NCBI RefSeq assembly: GCF_008085905.1
Contig: NZ_VSFF01000009.1
Location: forward strand, 489,532-553,531
DNA: 64,000 bases
From: Actinomadura syzygii
Lineage (GTDB): Bacteria > Actinomycetota > Actinomycetes > Streptosporangiales > Streptosporangiaceae
Reading direction: 5' to 3'
The notes beneath the pieces were generated by a model. That model was given only the letters and a program-made list of their open reading frames with translations. It was not told where the DNA came from and did not search any database. Below, piece after piece: positions 17,686 to 26,603 of this stretch; positions within the stretch are counted from its first letter, which is position 1; every line of letters begins with the position of its first letter. Position numbers and translations under genes: made by a program.

Positions 17686-18753
17686 ATGGGCAAGCGACTC
17701 CTAATTCTGACGGCGGGCATGGGGGCCGGGCACGACGCCGTCGCGGGGGAACTGGCGCGCCGGCTGGCGTCGGCGGACGTCGAGACGTCGGTGATCGACG
17801 TGCTGGAACTCGTCCCGCTGCGCCTCGGGGACGGGCTGCGGCGCGCGTACGAGGCCATGGTCAGGTCCGCGCCGTGGACGTACGCGGGCATTTACCGGGC
17901 GTTCTTCGCGTCCGGGCGTCCGGCGCGCTCGTCCCCGCTGACGGCGGTGATCGCGGCCCGGCTGGAGCGGCGGATCCGGGAGCTGCCGCCGGACGCGGTC
18001 GTGTCGACGTTCCACCTCGCCGCGCAGGCCGCCGGCCACCTGCGGAACACCGGGCGGCTCACCGTCCCCTCACTGGTCCTGGTGACGGACTTTGCCGTGC
18101 ACCGGATGTGGCTGCACGCGGGCAACGACCGCTACCTGTGCCCGGACGAGCGGGCGGCGCGCGCGGTGACGCGGCGGACCGGCCGTCCCGCGACCGGGCA
18201 CGCGCCCGTCGTGCGGCCGGAGTTCCGCCGCCCGCGCGGCGGCGGCGACCGGCTGAGGCGGCTGGCCGGAGCGGGCCAGGACGAGCGGATCGTGCTGGTC
18301 TCGGCGGGCGCGTGGGGCGTCGGGGCGGTGGTGGACACGGCGCGGGGCCTCGCCGCGTCCGGCCGGTACCTGCCCGTGGTGCTGTGCGGGCGGAACGCGC
18401 GGCTGCGCGAGCGGATCCGCGACGCGCCCGCGCTCGGCTGGCGCGACGACATGGCCGAGCTGATGGCGGGCGCCTACGCGATGATCGACAACGCGGCGGG
18501 GCTGACCTGCCGGGAGGCGTTCGCGTGCGGGCTGCCGGTGATCTCTTACCGGCCCATCCCCGGGCACGGACGGGAGGGCGCCGAGGCCATGGCGCGGGAC
18601 GGCCTGAGCTTCTTCGCCCGGTCGCCCGCAGAGCTGGTCGACGCCCTCGACCGGCTGGGCGGCAGGGCGCTGCGTGACACCCGGGCGCGCCGGGTTGCCG
18701 CGTTGTTCGACGCCGTCCCGGCCGAGCGGGTCATCCGGTCCGCGCTGGGGTGA
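17686..18753 (+). CDS. MGDG synthase/UgtP-like GT28 glycosyltransferase
   Basis: The product has 355 residues. The N-terminus KRLLILTAGMGAGHDAVAGELARRL is the GAGH element of diacylglycerol glucosyl/galactosyl-transferases and MurG-like enzymes. The C-terminal nucleotide-sugar half shows DNAAGLTCREAFACGLPVISY and a GHGREGAE loop. It likely transfers a hexose to a lipid or small acceptor at the membrane face. GGGGGAG lies about 9 bases before ATG 17686. It shares a short divergent promoter region with the NodB deacetylase; its end overlaps the convergent DMT gene by 23 bases. Confidence 0.8.
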   Translation: MGKRLLILTAGMGAGHDAVAGELARRLASADVETSVIDVLELVPLRLGDGLRRAYEAMVRSAPWTYAGIYRAFFASGRPARSSPLTAVIAARLERRIRELPPDAVVSTFHLAAQAAGHLRNTGRLTVPSLVLVTDFAVHRMWLHAGNDRYLCPDERAARAVTRRTGRPATGHAPVVRPEFRRPRGGGDRLRRLAGAGQDERIVLVSAGAWGVGAVVDTARGLAASGRYLPVVLCGRNARLRERIRDAPALGWRDDMAELMAGAYAMIDNAAGLTCREAFACGLPVISYRPIPGHGREGAEAMARDGLSFFARSPAELVDALDRLGGRALRDTRARRVAALFDAVPAERVIRSALG

Positions 18754-19606
18754 CGCCGTGCTCCTCGTGCAGGAGCGGCGACCGGGCGATGCCGACGCTG
18801 CCGAGGAGGATCAGCGCCATGCCGCCCACCTGGACGATCGTCCACGGCCCGTCGCGGACGTTCTCGCCGAACAGGCCGACCCCGAGGATGATGCTGGCGA
18901 CGGGATCGGATACGGTCAGCGCGGGCTGAACCGCGACGAGCGTCCCGCTGTGCAGCGCGTTCTGCAACAGGTAGACGCTGGCGAGCCCGGCCACCGCCAT
19001 GGCGTAGAGCTGCCACGAGGTCAGGACGGCCTCGACGCCGCGCTCGAAGTCGTGCGTGGCCTCGTTCATGAACGCGGCCGTCAGCGCGAACGACACCGAG
19101 GTGCCGACGCCGAGCAGGACCGCGCGGACCGGCCCCCGGATGACCCACGCCAGCGCGACGAGCCCCGCGACGCAGCCGACCGACGCGGCCGTCGCGATGA
19201 TCCACGCGACGGCGTGCGGCACGTGGTAGCTCTCGTCGGGCGCGAGGGCGAACAGCAGCGCGGCGAGTCCGACGGTGAGCAGGGCGACGGCCGTCCACGG
19301 CACCTGTTTCAGCCCGCGCGGCGGCAGCAGCCCGATCAGGACCATCGTGAACGGCAGCTCGACGGCCAGCAGCGGCTGGACGAGCGACATGCCCCCCGTC
19401 GACAGCGCCACCGCCTGGAACAGGAACGCGGCGATGAGCGCGCCGATGCCGCCGAGCCACATCCGGTTGCGCAGCATGTCCAGGATGAGCGCGGGCTTGA
19501 ACGCGTCCGACTCCGGCGCGGTCTTGGCGGCCCGCCGCTGGAGGACGGAGGCGAGGGCGTTCGAGGCCCCGGCGAGGATCCCGAAGATGACGGGGATCAT
19601 CGGCAC
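18731..19606 (-). CDS. DMT/EamA-like transporter, second gene of an overlapping pair
   Basis: This 291-residue integral membrane protein has about ten TM helices in two EamA-like halves and no soluble domain. It resembles the neighbouring gene and NIPA-like drug/metabolite transporters; the substrate is unknown. Its ATG lies within the end of the upstream gene (10-base overlap), so a heteromeric transporter is possible. Its 3' end overlaps the convergent glycosyltransferase. Confidence 0.75.
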   Translation of the reverse strand: MPMIPVIFGILAGASNALASVLQRRAAKTAPESDAFKPALILDMLRNRMWLGGIGALIAAFLFQAVALSTGGMSLVQPLLAVELPFTMVLIGLLPPRGLKQVPWTAVALLTVGLAALLFALAPDESYHVPHAVAWIIATAASVGCVAGLVALAWVIRGPVRAVLLGVGTSVSFALTAAFMNEATHDFERGVEAVLTSWQLYAMAVAGLASVYLLQNALHSGTLVAVQPALTVSDPVASIILGVGLFGENVRDGPWTIVQVGGMALILLGSVGIARSPLLHEEHGVTPARTG

Positions 19607-20490
19607 TCCACCTCGTCAGCCGACGCCGACGGGTGCTCGCCCGGCTTGCCCAGGTGGGGCGACCGGCCGAGGATGACGATGCCCGCGACCATCGCCGCGA
19701 GCCCGAGGGACTCCAGGGCGAGGTCGCCGACGGACAGCTGCACCCGCTCCCCGAAGATCACGATGCTGAGCGCGATGCCGGTGAGCGGCTCGGCCGCCGT
19801 GGTGGCGGGCAGCGAGATCCGCAGCGGCGCCGCGTCGAACGCGCTCTGCGCGAACAGCAGCCCGAGCGCGCCCATCGCGACCAGGACGTACGGCTGCCAG
19901 GTCACCAGGGCGTGGACGAAGCCGTCGTCGCTCACCAGCAGGACGCTGCGGGTCAGCGTGTCCATGAGCCCGTAGAGCAGCCCGGCCCCGCATGCCAGCA
20001 GCATCGCGCGGACCCGCAGGTCGCGGTGCAGGCTGCCGAACGCGCACAGGGTGACGAGGGCGAGCACGACCGCCCCGGCCAGCCAGCGCGGCGAGTGCAC
20101 CCCGGGCAGGGAGCCGCCGTGCGGCAGCCCCACCCCGAGGAACAGCGCGACGCCGCCGGTCAGCAGCAGCGCCCCCCACCATTCGCGGGGGCCGAGCCGC
20201 TCGCGGTAGATCACGTGCGCGGCCAGCAGCGCGAAGATCAGGTTGACCGTGAGCACCGGCGTGACCTCGGCGACGTCCGCGATGTTCAGCGCGAACGCGA
20301 AGATGAGCTGGCCGATGATCATCGAGGCGATGCCGGTCAGCCACAGCCTGCTCCGCAGCAGTTCCAGCAGCAGCCGCGGGTGCAGGATCTCCGACAGCGG
20401 TTCCCGGTACGCCGCGTGCTGCTGCGCCACGAACCCGAGCCCGATGAAGAACGCCGCCGCCACGGCGATGGCCATCCCGAGAATGCTCAT
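19597..20490 (-). CDS. DMT/EamA-like transporter, first gene of an overlapping pair
   Basis: The product has 297 residues and about ten TM helices. Sequences such as EVTPVLTVNLIFALLAA and AEPLTGIALSIVIFGE mark the two EamA repeats. It is paralogous to the next gene, which it overlaps by 10 bases. The C-terminus (GEHPSASADEVECR) is hydrophilic. Substrate unknown. The 180 bases between it and the divergent gene at 20670 hold the promoters. Confidence 0.75.
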   Translation of the reverse strand: MSILGMAIAVAAAFFIGLGFVAQQHAAYREPLSEILHPRLLLELLRSRLWLTGIASMIIGQLIFAFALNIADVAEVTPVLTVNLIFALLAAHVIYRERLGPREWWGALLLTGGVALFLGVGLPHGGSLPGVHSPRWLAGAVVLALVTLCAFGSLHRDLRVRAMLLACGAGLLYGLMDTLTRSVLLVSDDGFVHALVTWQPYVLVAMGALGLLFAQSAFDAAPLRISLPATTAAEPLTGIALSIVIFGERVQLSVGDLALESLGLAAMVAGIVILGRSPHLGKPGEHPSASADEVECR

Positions 20491-20669
20491 CCGAATCCAC
20501 GATCTCCCCCGACCGATTCGTCAGAACCCGCACCTACCCCAGCCCACCGGACGGAACCCGCCCCGCCCCGGCCCCGCGGCGGCGGATGTCCGGTTTCTGA
20601 CAGATGTCACGGTGAGGCGGTGGAGAACGTCGCTACCAGCGGGAAAGCCGGACGAACAGCATTGACGGC

Positions 20670-21092
20670 ATGACGAAGCAAACGAGCACGACGGTGACCG
20701 ATCCCGACGCCCGCGAGAAACTGCACATCGCCAAGGTGCTGCTCGGCGGCTACGCGGCGGTGAGCGTGCTGACCCTGCTGGCGATCGTGGTGTTCAGCGG
20801 CGACTCCGACCTCGTCACCGGCGCGGTGTGGGTCCGCGGCTCGATCCTCGCCGCCGCCTCGCTGATCACCTTCGCGCTCGGGGTGTCGATGGCGAGGGGC
20901 TCGCGGAGCGCCTACCGCAGGGTGCGGATCATCGCGCTGGCCCAGGTGGCGGCGATCGCGGTGATCGAGTCGATCCCCGGCTCCTTCCCGGTCTGGTTCA
21001 AGGTCGAGAACGGGGTGTGCGGGACGCTGCTGATCATCGTCGTCCTGCTGACCCTGGCGCGGACCGTGCGCGCCGCCTTCGCGGCCCGATGA
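20670..21092 (+). CDS. four-TM membrane protein preceding a two-component pair
   Basis: The product has 140 residues: a hydrophilic N-terminus (residues 1-20), then four predicted TM helices at about 24-44, 52-72, 88-104 and 112-134. I recognise no family. Its stop overlaps the ATG of the kinase gene (ATGA), so it is cotranscribed with the kinase and regulator. It may be a sensor partner or a target of the system. Confidence 0.65.
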   Translation: MTKQTSTTVTDPDAREKLHIAKVLLGGYAAVSVLTLLAIVVFSGDSDLVTGAVWVRGSILAAASLITFALGVSMARGSRSAYRRVRIIALAQVAAIAVIESIPGSFPVWFKVENGVCGTLLIIVVLLTLARTVRAAFAAR

Positions 21093-22222
21093 TCATGGGC
21101 TCGGGACACGTCCGCCCCCGTGGAGGTACGGTCACCGACGTGGAGTCTCAGGATTCGCGCGGCCCGGACGAGCGCCGCCGGCTGCTGCTCTCGCTGGGCA
21201 TGCTCTGCTACCCGTTCCTGACGGCGGCGGGCGTCGCCCAGCACGCGAGCGGCGCGGGCCTCGTCGCCGGATACCTGCTGCTGGTGGCCGTCTCCGCCTG
21301 CTACCTGGCCATCGTGACGGCCTCGATGCGATCGAGGTGGCGGACCTACTGGTGGCTGCTGGCGGGGATGACGGCGCTGGCCGTGCTGGTCGCGCCGCTG
21401 GCGCACGAGAACGCGCTGATCCTCACCGCGATGATCGTCCCGGCGGCGGTGGCGCGGGTGGACGGCCGGGCGGCGCCCGCCCTGGTGGTCCTCGGCGCGG
21501 CGGCGTGCGTCGGGGTGCCGATGCTCGTGCCCGGCTGGAGCACCGGGCCGGGCTGGTACTTCGCGGTGGCCGTCGTGTTCACCGCGCTGCTCGTGCACAC
21601 CTTCAGCCGCACCGCGACGGCGAACCAGCAGTTGCGCGAGGCCAGGGCGGAGGTGGCCAGGCTGGCCTCGGAGGCCGAGCGCAACCGGATCGCGCGCGAT
21701 CTGCACGACCTGCTCGGGCACTCGCTCACCGCCATCACCGTGAAGACCACCCTCGCCAGGCGGCTGGCCGCCGGCGCGCCCGCCGCCGCGCTGGCGGAGA
21801 TGGAGTCGGTGGAGCGGCTGTCCCGGCAGGCGCTGGCCGACGTGCGGGCCGCCGTGTCCGGATACCGGGACGTCACGCTCGCGGGCGAGCTCGCCCGCGG
21901 CCGGGAGCTGCTGCGGGCGGCGGGCGTCGCCGCCGACCTGCCCACCGCCTACGACGGGGTGCCGCCTGAGCGGCAGGAACTGTTCGGCTGGGTCGTGCGG
22001 GAAGGGCTGACGAACGTCGTGCGGCACGCGCGGGCGGAACGGTGCACGGTCGAGCTGACCGCGTCCTGCGTGGAGGTGCGCGACGACGGGGTCGGCGGCC
22101 CGGCGGGCGCGGGCTCGGGGCTGGACGGCCTGCGCGCCAGGGTCGCCGCGGCGGGCGGCGTGCTGACCGCCGGTCCGACGCGGCCGCGCGGATGGTCGCT
22201 GCGGGTGGAGGCGCCGGCGTGA
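21089..22222 (+). CDS. DesK/NarX-type sensor histidine kinase
   Basis: The product has 377 residues with five or six TM helices in the first 165, a coiled linker, a HisKA_3 dimerisation helix with RNRIARDLHDLLGHSLTAI (phospho-His in DLHD), and a HATPase core (REGLTNVVRHARA, VRDDGVGG, GLDGLRAR). A membrane signal is sensed by the TM region and phosphate passed to the adjacent regulator. ATG 21089 overlaps the preceding stop. A GTG at 21140 preceded by GGAGG is an alternative start that loses 17 residues only. Confidence 0.9.
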   Translation: MIMGSGHVRPRGGTVTDVESQDSRGPDERRRLLLSLGMLCYPFLTAAGVAQHASGAGLVAGYLLLVAVSACYLAIVTASMRSRWRTYWWLLAGMTALAVLVAPLAHENALILTAMIVPAAVARVDGRAAPALVVLGAAACVGVPMLVPGWSTGPGWYFAVAVVFTALLVHTFSRTATANQQLREARAEVARLASEAERNRIARDLHDLLGHSLTAITVKTTLARRLAAGAPAAALAEMESVERLSRQALADVRAAVSGYRDVTLAGELARGRELLRAAGVAADLPTAYDGVPPERQELFGWVVREGLTNVVRHARAERCTVELTASCVEVRDDGVGGPAGAGSGLDGLRARVAAAGGVLTAGPTRPRGWSLRVEAPA

Positions 22223-22827
22223 CGATCCGGCTGCTGCTCGCCGACGACCAGGAGATGATCCGGCAGGCCCTGGGCGCGCTGCTCGGCCTCGAACCGGACT
22301 TCGAGGTGGTGGCCTCGGTCGGACGCGGCGACGAGGTCGCCGCGGCGGCGCTGGAGCACCGTCCGGACGTCGCGCTGCTGGACATCGACATGCCCGGCCT
22401 GGACGGTCTCGCCGCGGCGGCCGTGCTCGCCGCGCAGGTGCCCGGCTGCCGCGTGGTCATCCTCACCACCTTCGGCCGCACCGGCTACCTGCGCCGGGCC
22501 ATGGAGGCGGGCGCCGTCGGGTTCGTCGTGAAGGACGCCCCGGCCGACGCGCTCGCCGACGCCATCCGGCGGGTGAGGGCGGGCGAGCGGGTGGTCGACC
22601 CGGCGCTGGCGGCGGCCACGCTGGCGGCGGGCGAGTCGCCGCTCACCGCCCGCGAGCGCGACGTCCTCATCGCGGCCCGCTCCGGCGCCACCGTCGCCGA
22701 GATCGCGGCCCGGCTGTACCTCGCCGAGGGCACCGTGCGGAACTACCTGTCCGGGGCCACCACCAAGACCGGCACCCGCAACCGGATGGAGGCGCTGCGG
22801 GTGGCCGAAGAGAGCGGCTGGCTGTAA
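22219..22827 (+). CDS. NarL/DesR-type response regulator
   Basis: The product has 202 residues. The receiver domain has acidic pocket ADD (residues 8-10), phospho-Asp in LLDIDMPGLDG, Thr in LTTFGR and Lys in FVVKDAP. The C-terminal LuxR-type HTH is SPLTARERDVLIAARSG with LYLAEGTVRNYLS. The start GTG overlaps the kinase stop (GTGA). It probably controls membrane or envelope genes by analogy with DesR; the target is not visible here. Confidence 0.93.
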   Translation: MTIRLLLADDQEMIRQALGALLGLEPDFEVVASVGRGDEVAAAALEHRPDVALLDIDMPGLDGLAAAAVLAAQVPGCRVVILTTFGRTGYLRRAMEAGAVGFVVKDAPADALADAIRRVRAGERVVDPALAAATLAAGESPLTARERDVLIAARSGATVAEIAARLYLAEGTVRNYLSGATTKTGTRNRMEALRVAEESGWL

Positions 22828-22837
22828 GCGGCACATG

Positions 22838-22894
22838 AGAAGGGTGCCTAGAGCGGCGGGCACTGTGACCACGCCGACCCTAGACACCCCTTCT
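22838..22894. terminator. long-armed inverted repeat between convergent genes
   Basis: AGAAGG-GTGCCTAG at 22838-22851 pairs with CTAGACACCCCTTCT at 22880-22894, allowing one bulge and one mismatch, around a 28-base loop. It sits after the response regulator and before the convergent secreted protein, where a bidirectional terminator is expected. There is no long T-run. Confidence 0.55.
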
Positions 22895-22952
22895 TCCCAC
22901 CGGTCGCGGTGCGGCGCTGGGCCGCACGGCTTCCGGGTCAGGACTCCCCGGG

Positions 22953-23900
22953 TCAGGACCCGAGAGCGATCCCGCTGTAGTAGTACTTCAGGATCCTGGA
23001 GTAGCTCCAGCCCGCGTTGGCCTTGTCGCGGGAGCCGTACTGCGACAGCCAGTCACCGTCGACCCATCCGCCGCACGCCGTCGTCGTGGAGCAGTAGTGG
23101 GCCTGGAGGATCTTCCCGCCGCGGGTCATGCGGGTGCTCCACGTCGCGTCCACCGCGGCGCTCGTCGACGCCTTCGCGGAGCCCGGCTTGTAGACCTGGC
23201 TCGACGTGGTGTCGTAGACGTCGAAGCACTCGCCCCATGACGTCTTGTTCGTCGAGTGCAGCGCCCAGTACCAGCCGAAGTTCTTCACGGCCATCGCCCC
23301 GGACCGGAGCGACTCCTTCGGCCAGCTCGACACCCATTCGTTGGGCAGGACGTTCTTGACGTAGGTCTTGAACGCCACCCGCTCCACGCGCCCGAGGGAG
23401 ACCCGGTAGACGAGGATCGTCGTGGGCAGCTTGGTCTGCGTGCCGTCGGTCTTGCACCCGGTCGGCCCGGCGGGCAGGAACTTGTGCGAGGCGTTCTGGT
23501 TCTTCAGGCTCGAATTCAGATTGCCCTTCGCACCCGCCTTGAAGTCTTGGTATGTACCCCCGTAGTTGCTGTTGTAGTACACCCGGACGGTCTTGCTACT
23601 GCGATTCCAGACCGAGGCGGCGGAATTCTTGACGCACTTCCCCTTGCCGTTCCCCGCGCTCTTGAAGTCGTAGCAGGAGGGCTGCGCGTCACCGTAGTCC
23701 GCGATCGAACCGGTGAAGTCCGAAAGCGAGCCCTGGTTGTTGCTGTTGAAGTAGTAGCAGAACTCGCCGCTTTCGCAGGTTCCGTTGCGGGTCGCCGCCG
23801 AGGCGGGCGACGCGACGGCGGCCAGCGCCGCCGCCCCGAGCGCCATCGCGGCGGTCATCGCGCTGAGTCGCGAGATCAGCCGTGCGGTTCGTGTTGACAC
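22953..23900 (-). CDS. secreted I36-like module fused to SpoIID/LytB domain
   Basis: The product has 315 residues. A signal peptide ends at ASPASA-ATRNG (residue 35). Residues 36-141 form a module with four Cys (GTCESGEFCYYFNSNN, SCYDFK, GKCVKN) like the peptidase-inhibitor I36/crystallin-like fold. The C-terminal part has the SpoIID/LytB pattern: RVERVAFKTYVKNVLPNEW, LRSGAMAVKNFGWYWAL and ECFDVYDTTSSQVY. SpoIID domains bind or cleave denuded peptidoglycan glycan, so an extracellular cell-wall role is likely. The neighbour at 23937 carries a nearly identical module on a different enzyme. Confidence 0.8.
   Translation of the reverse strand: MSTRTARLISRLSAMTAAMALGAAALAAVASPASAATRNGTCESGEFCYYFNSNNQGSLSDFTGSIADYGDAQPSCYDFKSAGNGKGKCVKNSAASVWNRSSKTVRVYYNSNYGGTYQDFKAGAKGNLNSSLKNQNASHKFLPAGPTGCKTDGTQTKLPTTILVYRVSLGRVERVAFKTYVKNVLPNEWVSSWPKESLRSGAMAVKNFGWYWALHSTNKTSWGECFDVYDTTSSQVYKPGSAKASTSAAVDATWSTRMTRGGKILQAHYCSTTTACGGWVDGDWLSQYGSRDKANAGWSYSRILKYYYSGIALGS
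23478..23795 (-). repeat. direct repeat copy A encoding the I36-like module
   Basis: This codes residues 36-141 of the SpoIID fusion. It matches copy B (24417-24734) in 97 of 106 encoded residues by hand alignment; the sequence beyond each copy differs completely. It is a recent duplication of a domain, not of a whole gene. Confidence 0.9.
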
Positions 23901-23936
23901 GGTCGTCCTTTTCTCCCCGTCGCGGTACGGACCGCG

Positions 23937-24824
23937 TTATTTGACGTTGTAGCCCTGCGACTGCCAGAAGGAGGTCGGGTTCGGGTTGTCCAGGTGCGGG
24001 TCGTTGACGCTCTTGGCCGCGTGCGTCTGCTTTCCGAGGCGCATCTCGACGTGGGTGTGCGCGCCGGAGCTGGAGGACACCCCGTGCCACGACTCGTCCG
24101 CGATGATCTGGCCGCGGCTGATCGTCTGGCCCACCGCCAGCGACGACCGCGGCGCGGAGTGCAGGTAGATCACCGTCTTGTTCGCCGAGGCGTTGTAGAT
24201 GGAGATGGTGGACAGGCCCGAGCTGCCCGTGCTGCCCCGCGCGATGTAGATGATCTTGCCGCTGACCAGGGCGCGGACGTCCGAGCCGATGCCGCGGGCG
24301 ATGTCGATGCCCTCGTGCCGGCCGGGGGTGCTGGTGTAGCCGTCGAAGCCGCAGGTGATGCGGCCGCCGCTGGCCTTGTACAGCCCGTACGACAGGTTCG
24401 TGCGCGACGCGGGCGAGAACTGGTGCGAGGCGTTCTGGTTCTTCAGGCTGGAGTTCAGGTTGCCCTTCGCGCCCGCCTTGAAGTCCTGGTACGTGCCGCT
24501 GTAGTTGCTGTTGTAGTACACCCGGACGGTCTTGCTGCTCCGGTTCCAGACCGAGGCGGCGGCATTCTTGACGCACTTCCCCTTGCCGTTGCCCGCGCCC
24601 TTGAAGTCGTAGCAGGAGGGCTGCTCGGTGCCGTAGTCGGCGACCGAACCGGTGAAGTCCGAGACCGAGCCCGCGTTGTTGCTGTTGAAGTAGTAGCAGA
24701 ACTCGCCGCTCTCGCAGGTTCCGTTGCGGGTCGCCGCCGAAGCGGTCGATGCGGTCGCGAGCGTCGTCCCGCCGATCGCCACGGCGGCGGCCGCCACGGC
24801 GAGGGCCTTGTTGAGCGTTGCCAT
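23937..24824 (-). CDS. secreted I36-like module fused to M23 (LytM) endopeptidase
   Basis: The product has 295 residues. A signal peptide ends at ASTASA-ATRNG (residue 30). Residues 31-136 are the four-Cys module shared with the neighbour. The C-terminal M23 domain has its Zn ligands in HEGIDI and HTHVEMR and a further catalytic His in YLHSA, with GQTISRGQIIADESWHG between. M23 enzymes cut peptide cross-links of peptidoglycan outside the cell. GGAG-type purine sequence (GAAAAGGAGAACGG) precedes ATG 24824. It is probably coexpressed with the SpoIID fusion 36 bases downstream. Confidence 0.88.
   Translation of the reverse strand: MATLNKALAVAAAAVAIGGTTLATASTASAATRNGTCESGEFCYYFNSNNAGSVSDFTGSVADYGTEQPSCYDFKGAGNGKGKCVKNAAASVWNRSSKTVRVYYNSNYSGTYQDFKAGAKGNLNSSLKNQNASHQFSPASRTNLSYGLYKASGGRITCGFDGYTSTPGRHEGIDIARGIGSDVRALVSGKIIYIARGSTGSSGLSTISIYNASANKTVIYLHSAPRSSLAVGQTISRGQIIADESWHGVSSSSGAHTHVEMRLGKQTHAAKSVNDPHLDNPNPTSFWQSQGYNVK
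24417..24734 (-). repeat. direct repeat copy B encoding the I36-like module
   Basis: This codes residues 31-136 of the M23 fusion and is the partner of copy A at 23478-23795. The four Cys and the NRSSKTVRVYYNSNY core are invariant. Confidence 0.9.
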
Positions 24825-24876
24825 TCCGTTCTCCTTTTCTCTTTCCTTCTTCAGCGGGGTCTGGACAGGCGGCCGG

Positions 24877-25728
24877 TCAGCCGCGCTGGTACTCCTCCCA
24901 GGTGCGGATGGCGACCTTCGGCCCGTCGTCCGGGCCGCGGTCGGCGAGCCCGTTCTGGCCGAGGTAGTAGTCGCCGATCTGGTGCTGCGCCTGGCCGGAG
25001 AGATCGGTGTCGCTGATCGCGGCGGCGTGGATGTGCCACGGCCAGTCGCCCTGCTGGGGGCTGCGCACCCAGGCCGCGAAGCCGACGCGGCGCAGCGCGC
25101 GGGCGACCGACACGCGGGTGGCGGAGCTCATCACCTTCACCGAGACGTCGACGACGCCCCCGCCGTCGTGGGTGCCCGCGGACGTGGGGTCGCCGCCGGG
25201 GTTGTACGAGCCCTGGTCCAGGACGAGGGTGCGGCCGAGCAGGCGTCCCGCCTCGGCGAGCATGCTCCGCGTGCGGGTGTTGACGACGAACCCGCCGCCC
25301 GCGGACACCTTCGACCCGGGGGTGATGACGTGGGCGACCGTGAACCGGCCAGCGCCGAGCTTGGCGAGGGAGGTCTTGCCCGGCATGCCGTTGGCGTCCA
25401 GGCCGGTGTATCCGAGCGACTTCTGGTACTTCGCGTAGGCGGTGACCGTGGTGGTGCCGAAGTAGCCGTCCACCCACTTCTTGTCGAGCAGCTTCCGGTC
25501 CAGCAGGGCCTGCTCGACGAGGAGCACGCTGGCCTTGGCGCCCGGGGTCAGCGTGTCGTCCGCCCGCCGCGGGTCGATCTGCGCGGCCTTGACCAGGGCC
25601 TCCATGTTCACGCCCGGCAGGGCCCGGGCGCCGGCGGCCGACTGCGCCGCCGACGCCTGGGGCACCCCGGGCAGGGCGGCGAGCAGGGCCGCCGCCGCGA
25701 GGGCTCCGGCGTATGGAAGCAGTTTCAT
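24877..25728 (-). CDS. secreted peptidoglycan-binding protein with M15-like C-terminal domain
   Basis: The product has 283 residues. A signal peptide ends near ASAAQSA (residue 28). The middle (about 60-125) resembles a PG_binding_1 helical domain (LLDKKWVDGYFGTTTVTAYAKYQKSLG). The C-terminal part has AGTHDGGGVVDVS and WPWHIHAA, an H-x(6)-D...H-x-H arrangement like zinc D,D-carboxypeptidases of the M15 group. It probably trims peptidoglycan stem peptides outside the cell. It is first of three consecutive cell-wall enzymes on the minus strand. Confidence 0.75.
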   Translation of the reverse strand: MKLLPYAGALAAAALLAALPGVPQASAAQSAAGARALPGVNMEALVKAAQIDPRRADDTLTPGAKASVLLVEQALLDRKLLDKKWVDGYFGTTTVTAYAKYQKSLGYTGLDANGMPGKTSLAKLGAGRFTVAHVITPGSKVSAGGGFVVNTRTRSMLAEAGRLLGRTLVLDQGSYNPGGDPTSAGTHDGGGVVDVSVKVMSSATRVSVARALRRVGFAAWVRSPQQGDWPWHIHAAAISDTDLSGQAQHQIGDYYLGQNGLADRGPDDGPKVAIRTWEEYQRG

Positions 25729-26056
25729 CGGTTCTCCTAATCGCGAGCGCCGGGGCGGATGGCCACGGCGAAACAGGCCGTCACGGATCGCGCACAGGCC
25801 GGAGGGGGAGGTCGGCGCCGTCGGACTGCTCGCCGGACTCCCGGCAGGGGCATGCGCGCCCCTGACGGGTGAGTTCCGGTGAACGGGCCACTACGGCGGG
25901 ACGATCCAGGAGTCCTGCGTGCGTCGCCGCGTGAAGGCAGTCCCTTTGCGGGACTTGTTCGGTCAGCTCGGACGCGGTCGTTCAGACCGTTGACCGTGCG
26001 GCCGATGAGGGGCCGGGCCGGTCACGTGCAGGCCCGGTGTTCGCGGACGACGCCTG
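25729..26056. other. gene-free stretch with a terminator hairpin
   Basis: These 328 bases lie upstream of the PG-binding protein and downstream of the six-cysteine secreted protein. The only clear structure is CCGGGCC/GGCCCGG at 26013-26019 and 26031-26037 (11-base loop), well placed to end transcription of the gene at 26057. Nothing else is recognisable. Confidence 0.5.
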
Positions 26057-26467
26057 TCAGCAGCGTTCGCTGGTCTTGGCGCTGGGCCCGTCCGGGATCC
26101 AGCCGATCGCCTGCGTGCAGTGCGCCAGCGTGTTGCTCCCGAGCGACCAGATCTCCGCCTTCTTCGTCCGGCACTGGGTGCCCTCAAGGCTCCGGTCGGA
26201 ATTGTCGCCGACCGCCACGCAGGCGTCCCAGGTGCGGTGCGAATTGCGGTAGCCGGCCCAGACGTAGAGATATGCCCAGTTCTTTCCGCACCCCTTGAAC
26301 TGCTTCACCGACGCGAACGTCTGCCCGCCCGAATTGATATGGGCGGTCGAGCCGATCTGGACGGTGCTGCTGCAGCCGGGTGCGGACTCGGCGTACGCGA
26401 CGGTCGGAACCGCTGCCATCGCCGGTACCGCGAGAAGCGCGGCCAATGTCCCCTTGGCGAATCTCAT
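26057..26467 (-). CDS. small secreted six-cysteine protein
   Basis: The product has 136 residues. The signal peptide has a hydrophobic core LAALLAVPAMAAVPTVAYA and cleavage near residue 26. The mature part has six Cys (GCSS, KGCGK, DACVA, TQCRT, AHCTQ, SERC-end), suggesting three disulfides, and is rich in Trp, Ser and Gly. No known family is certain. Its place next to exported cell-wall enzymes suggests an extracellular job, for example an inhibitor or surface protein. Confidence 0.65.
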   Translation of the reverse strand: MRFAKGTLAALLAVPAMAAVPTVAYAESAPGCSSTVQIGSTAHINSGGQTFASVKQFKGCGKNWAYLYVWAGYRNSHRTWDACVAVGDNSDRSLEGTQCRTKKAEIWSLGSNTLAHCTQAIGWIPDGPSAKTSERC

Positions 26468-26603
26468 CTTCGTCGAAGCCCCCTTGTGTCGCAGCCCGCC
26501 GCGGTGCGGGCAGTGACCACCTTGCCGAGGGCGTCGACGTGTCAGGTACCCCTCGTGACAGGTTCTGACATGCTCTTACACGGAGGGCCCGCCGACCTGG
26601 CGG

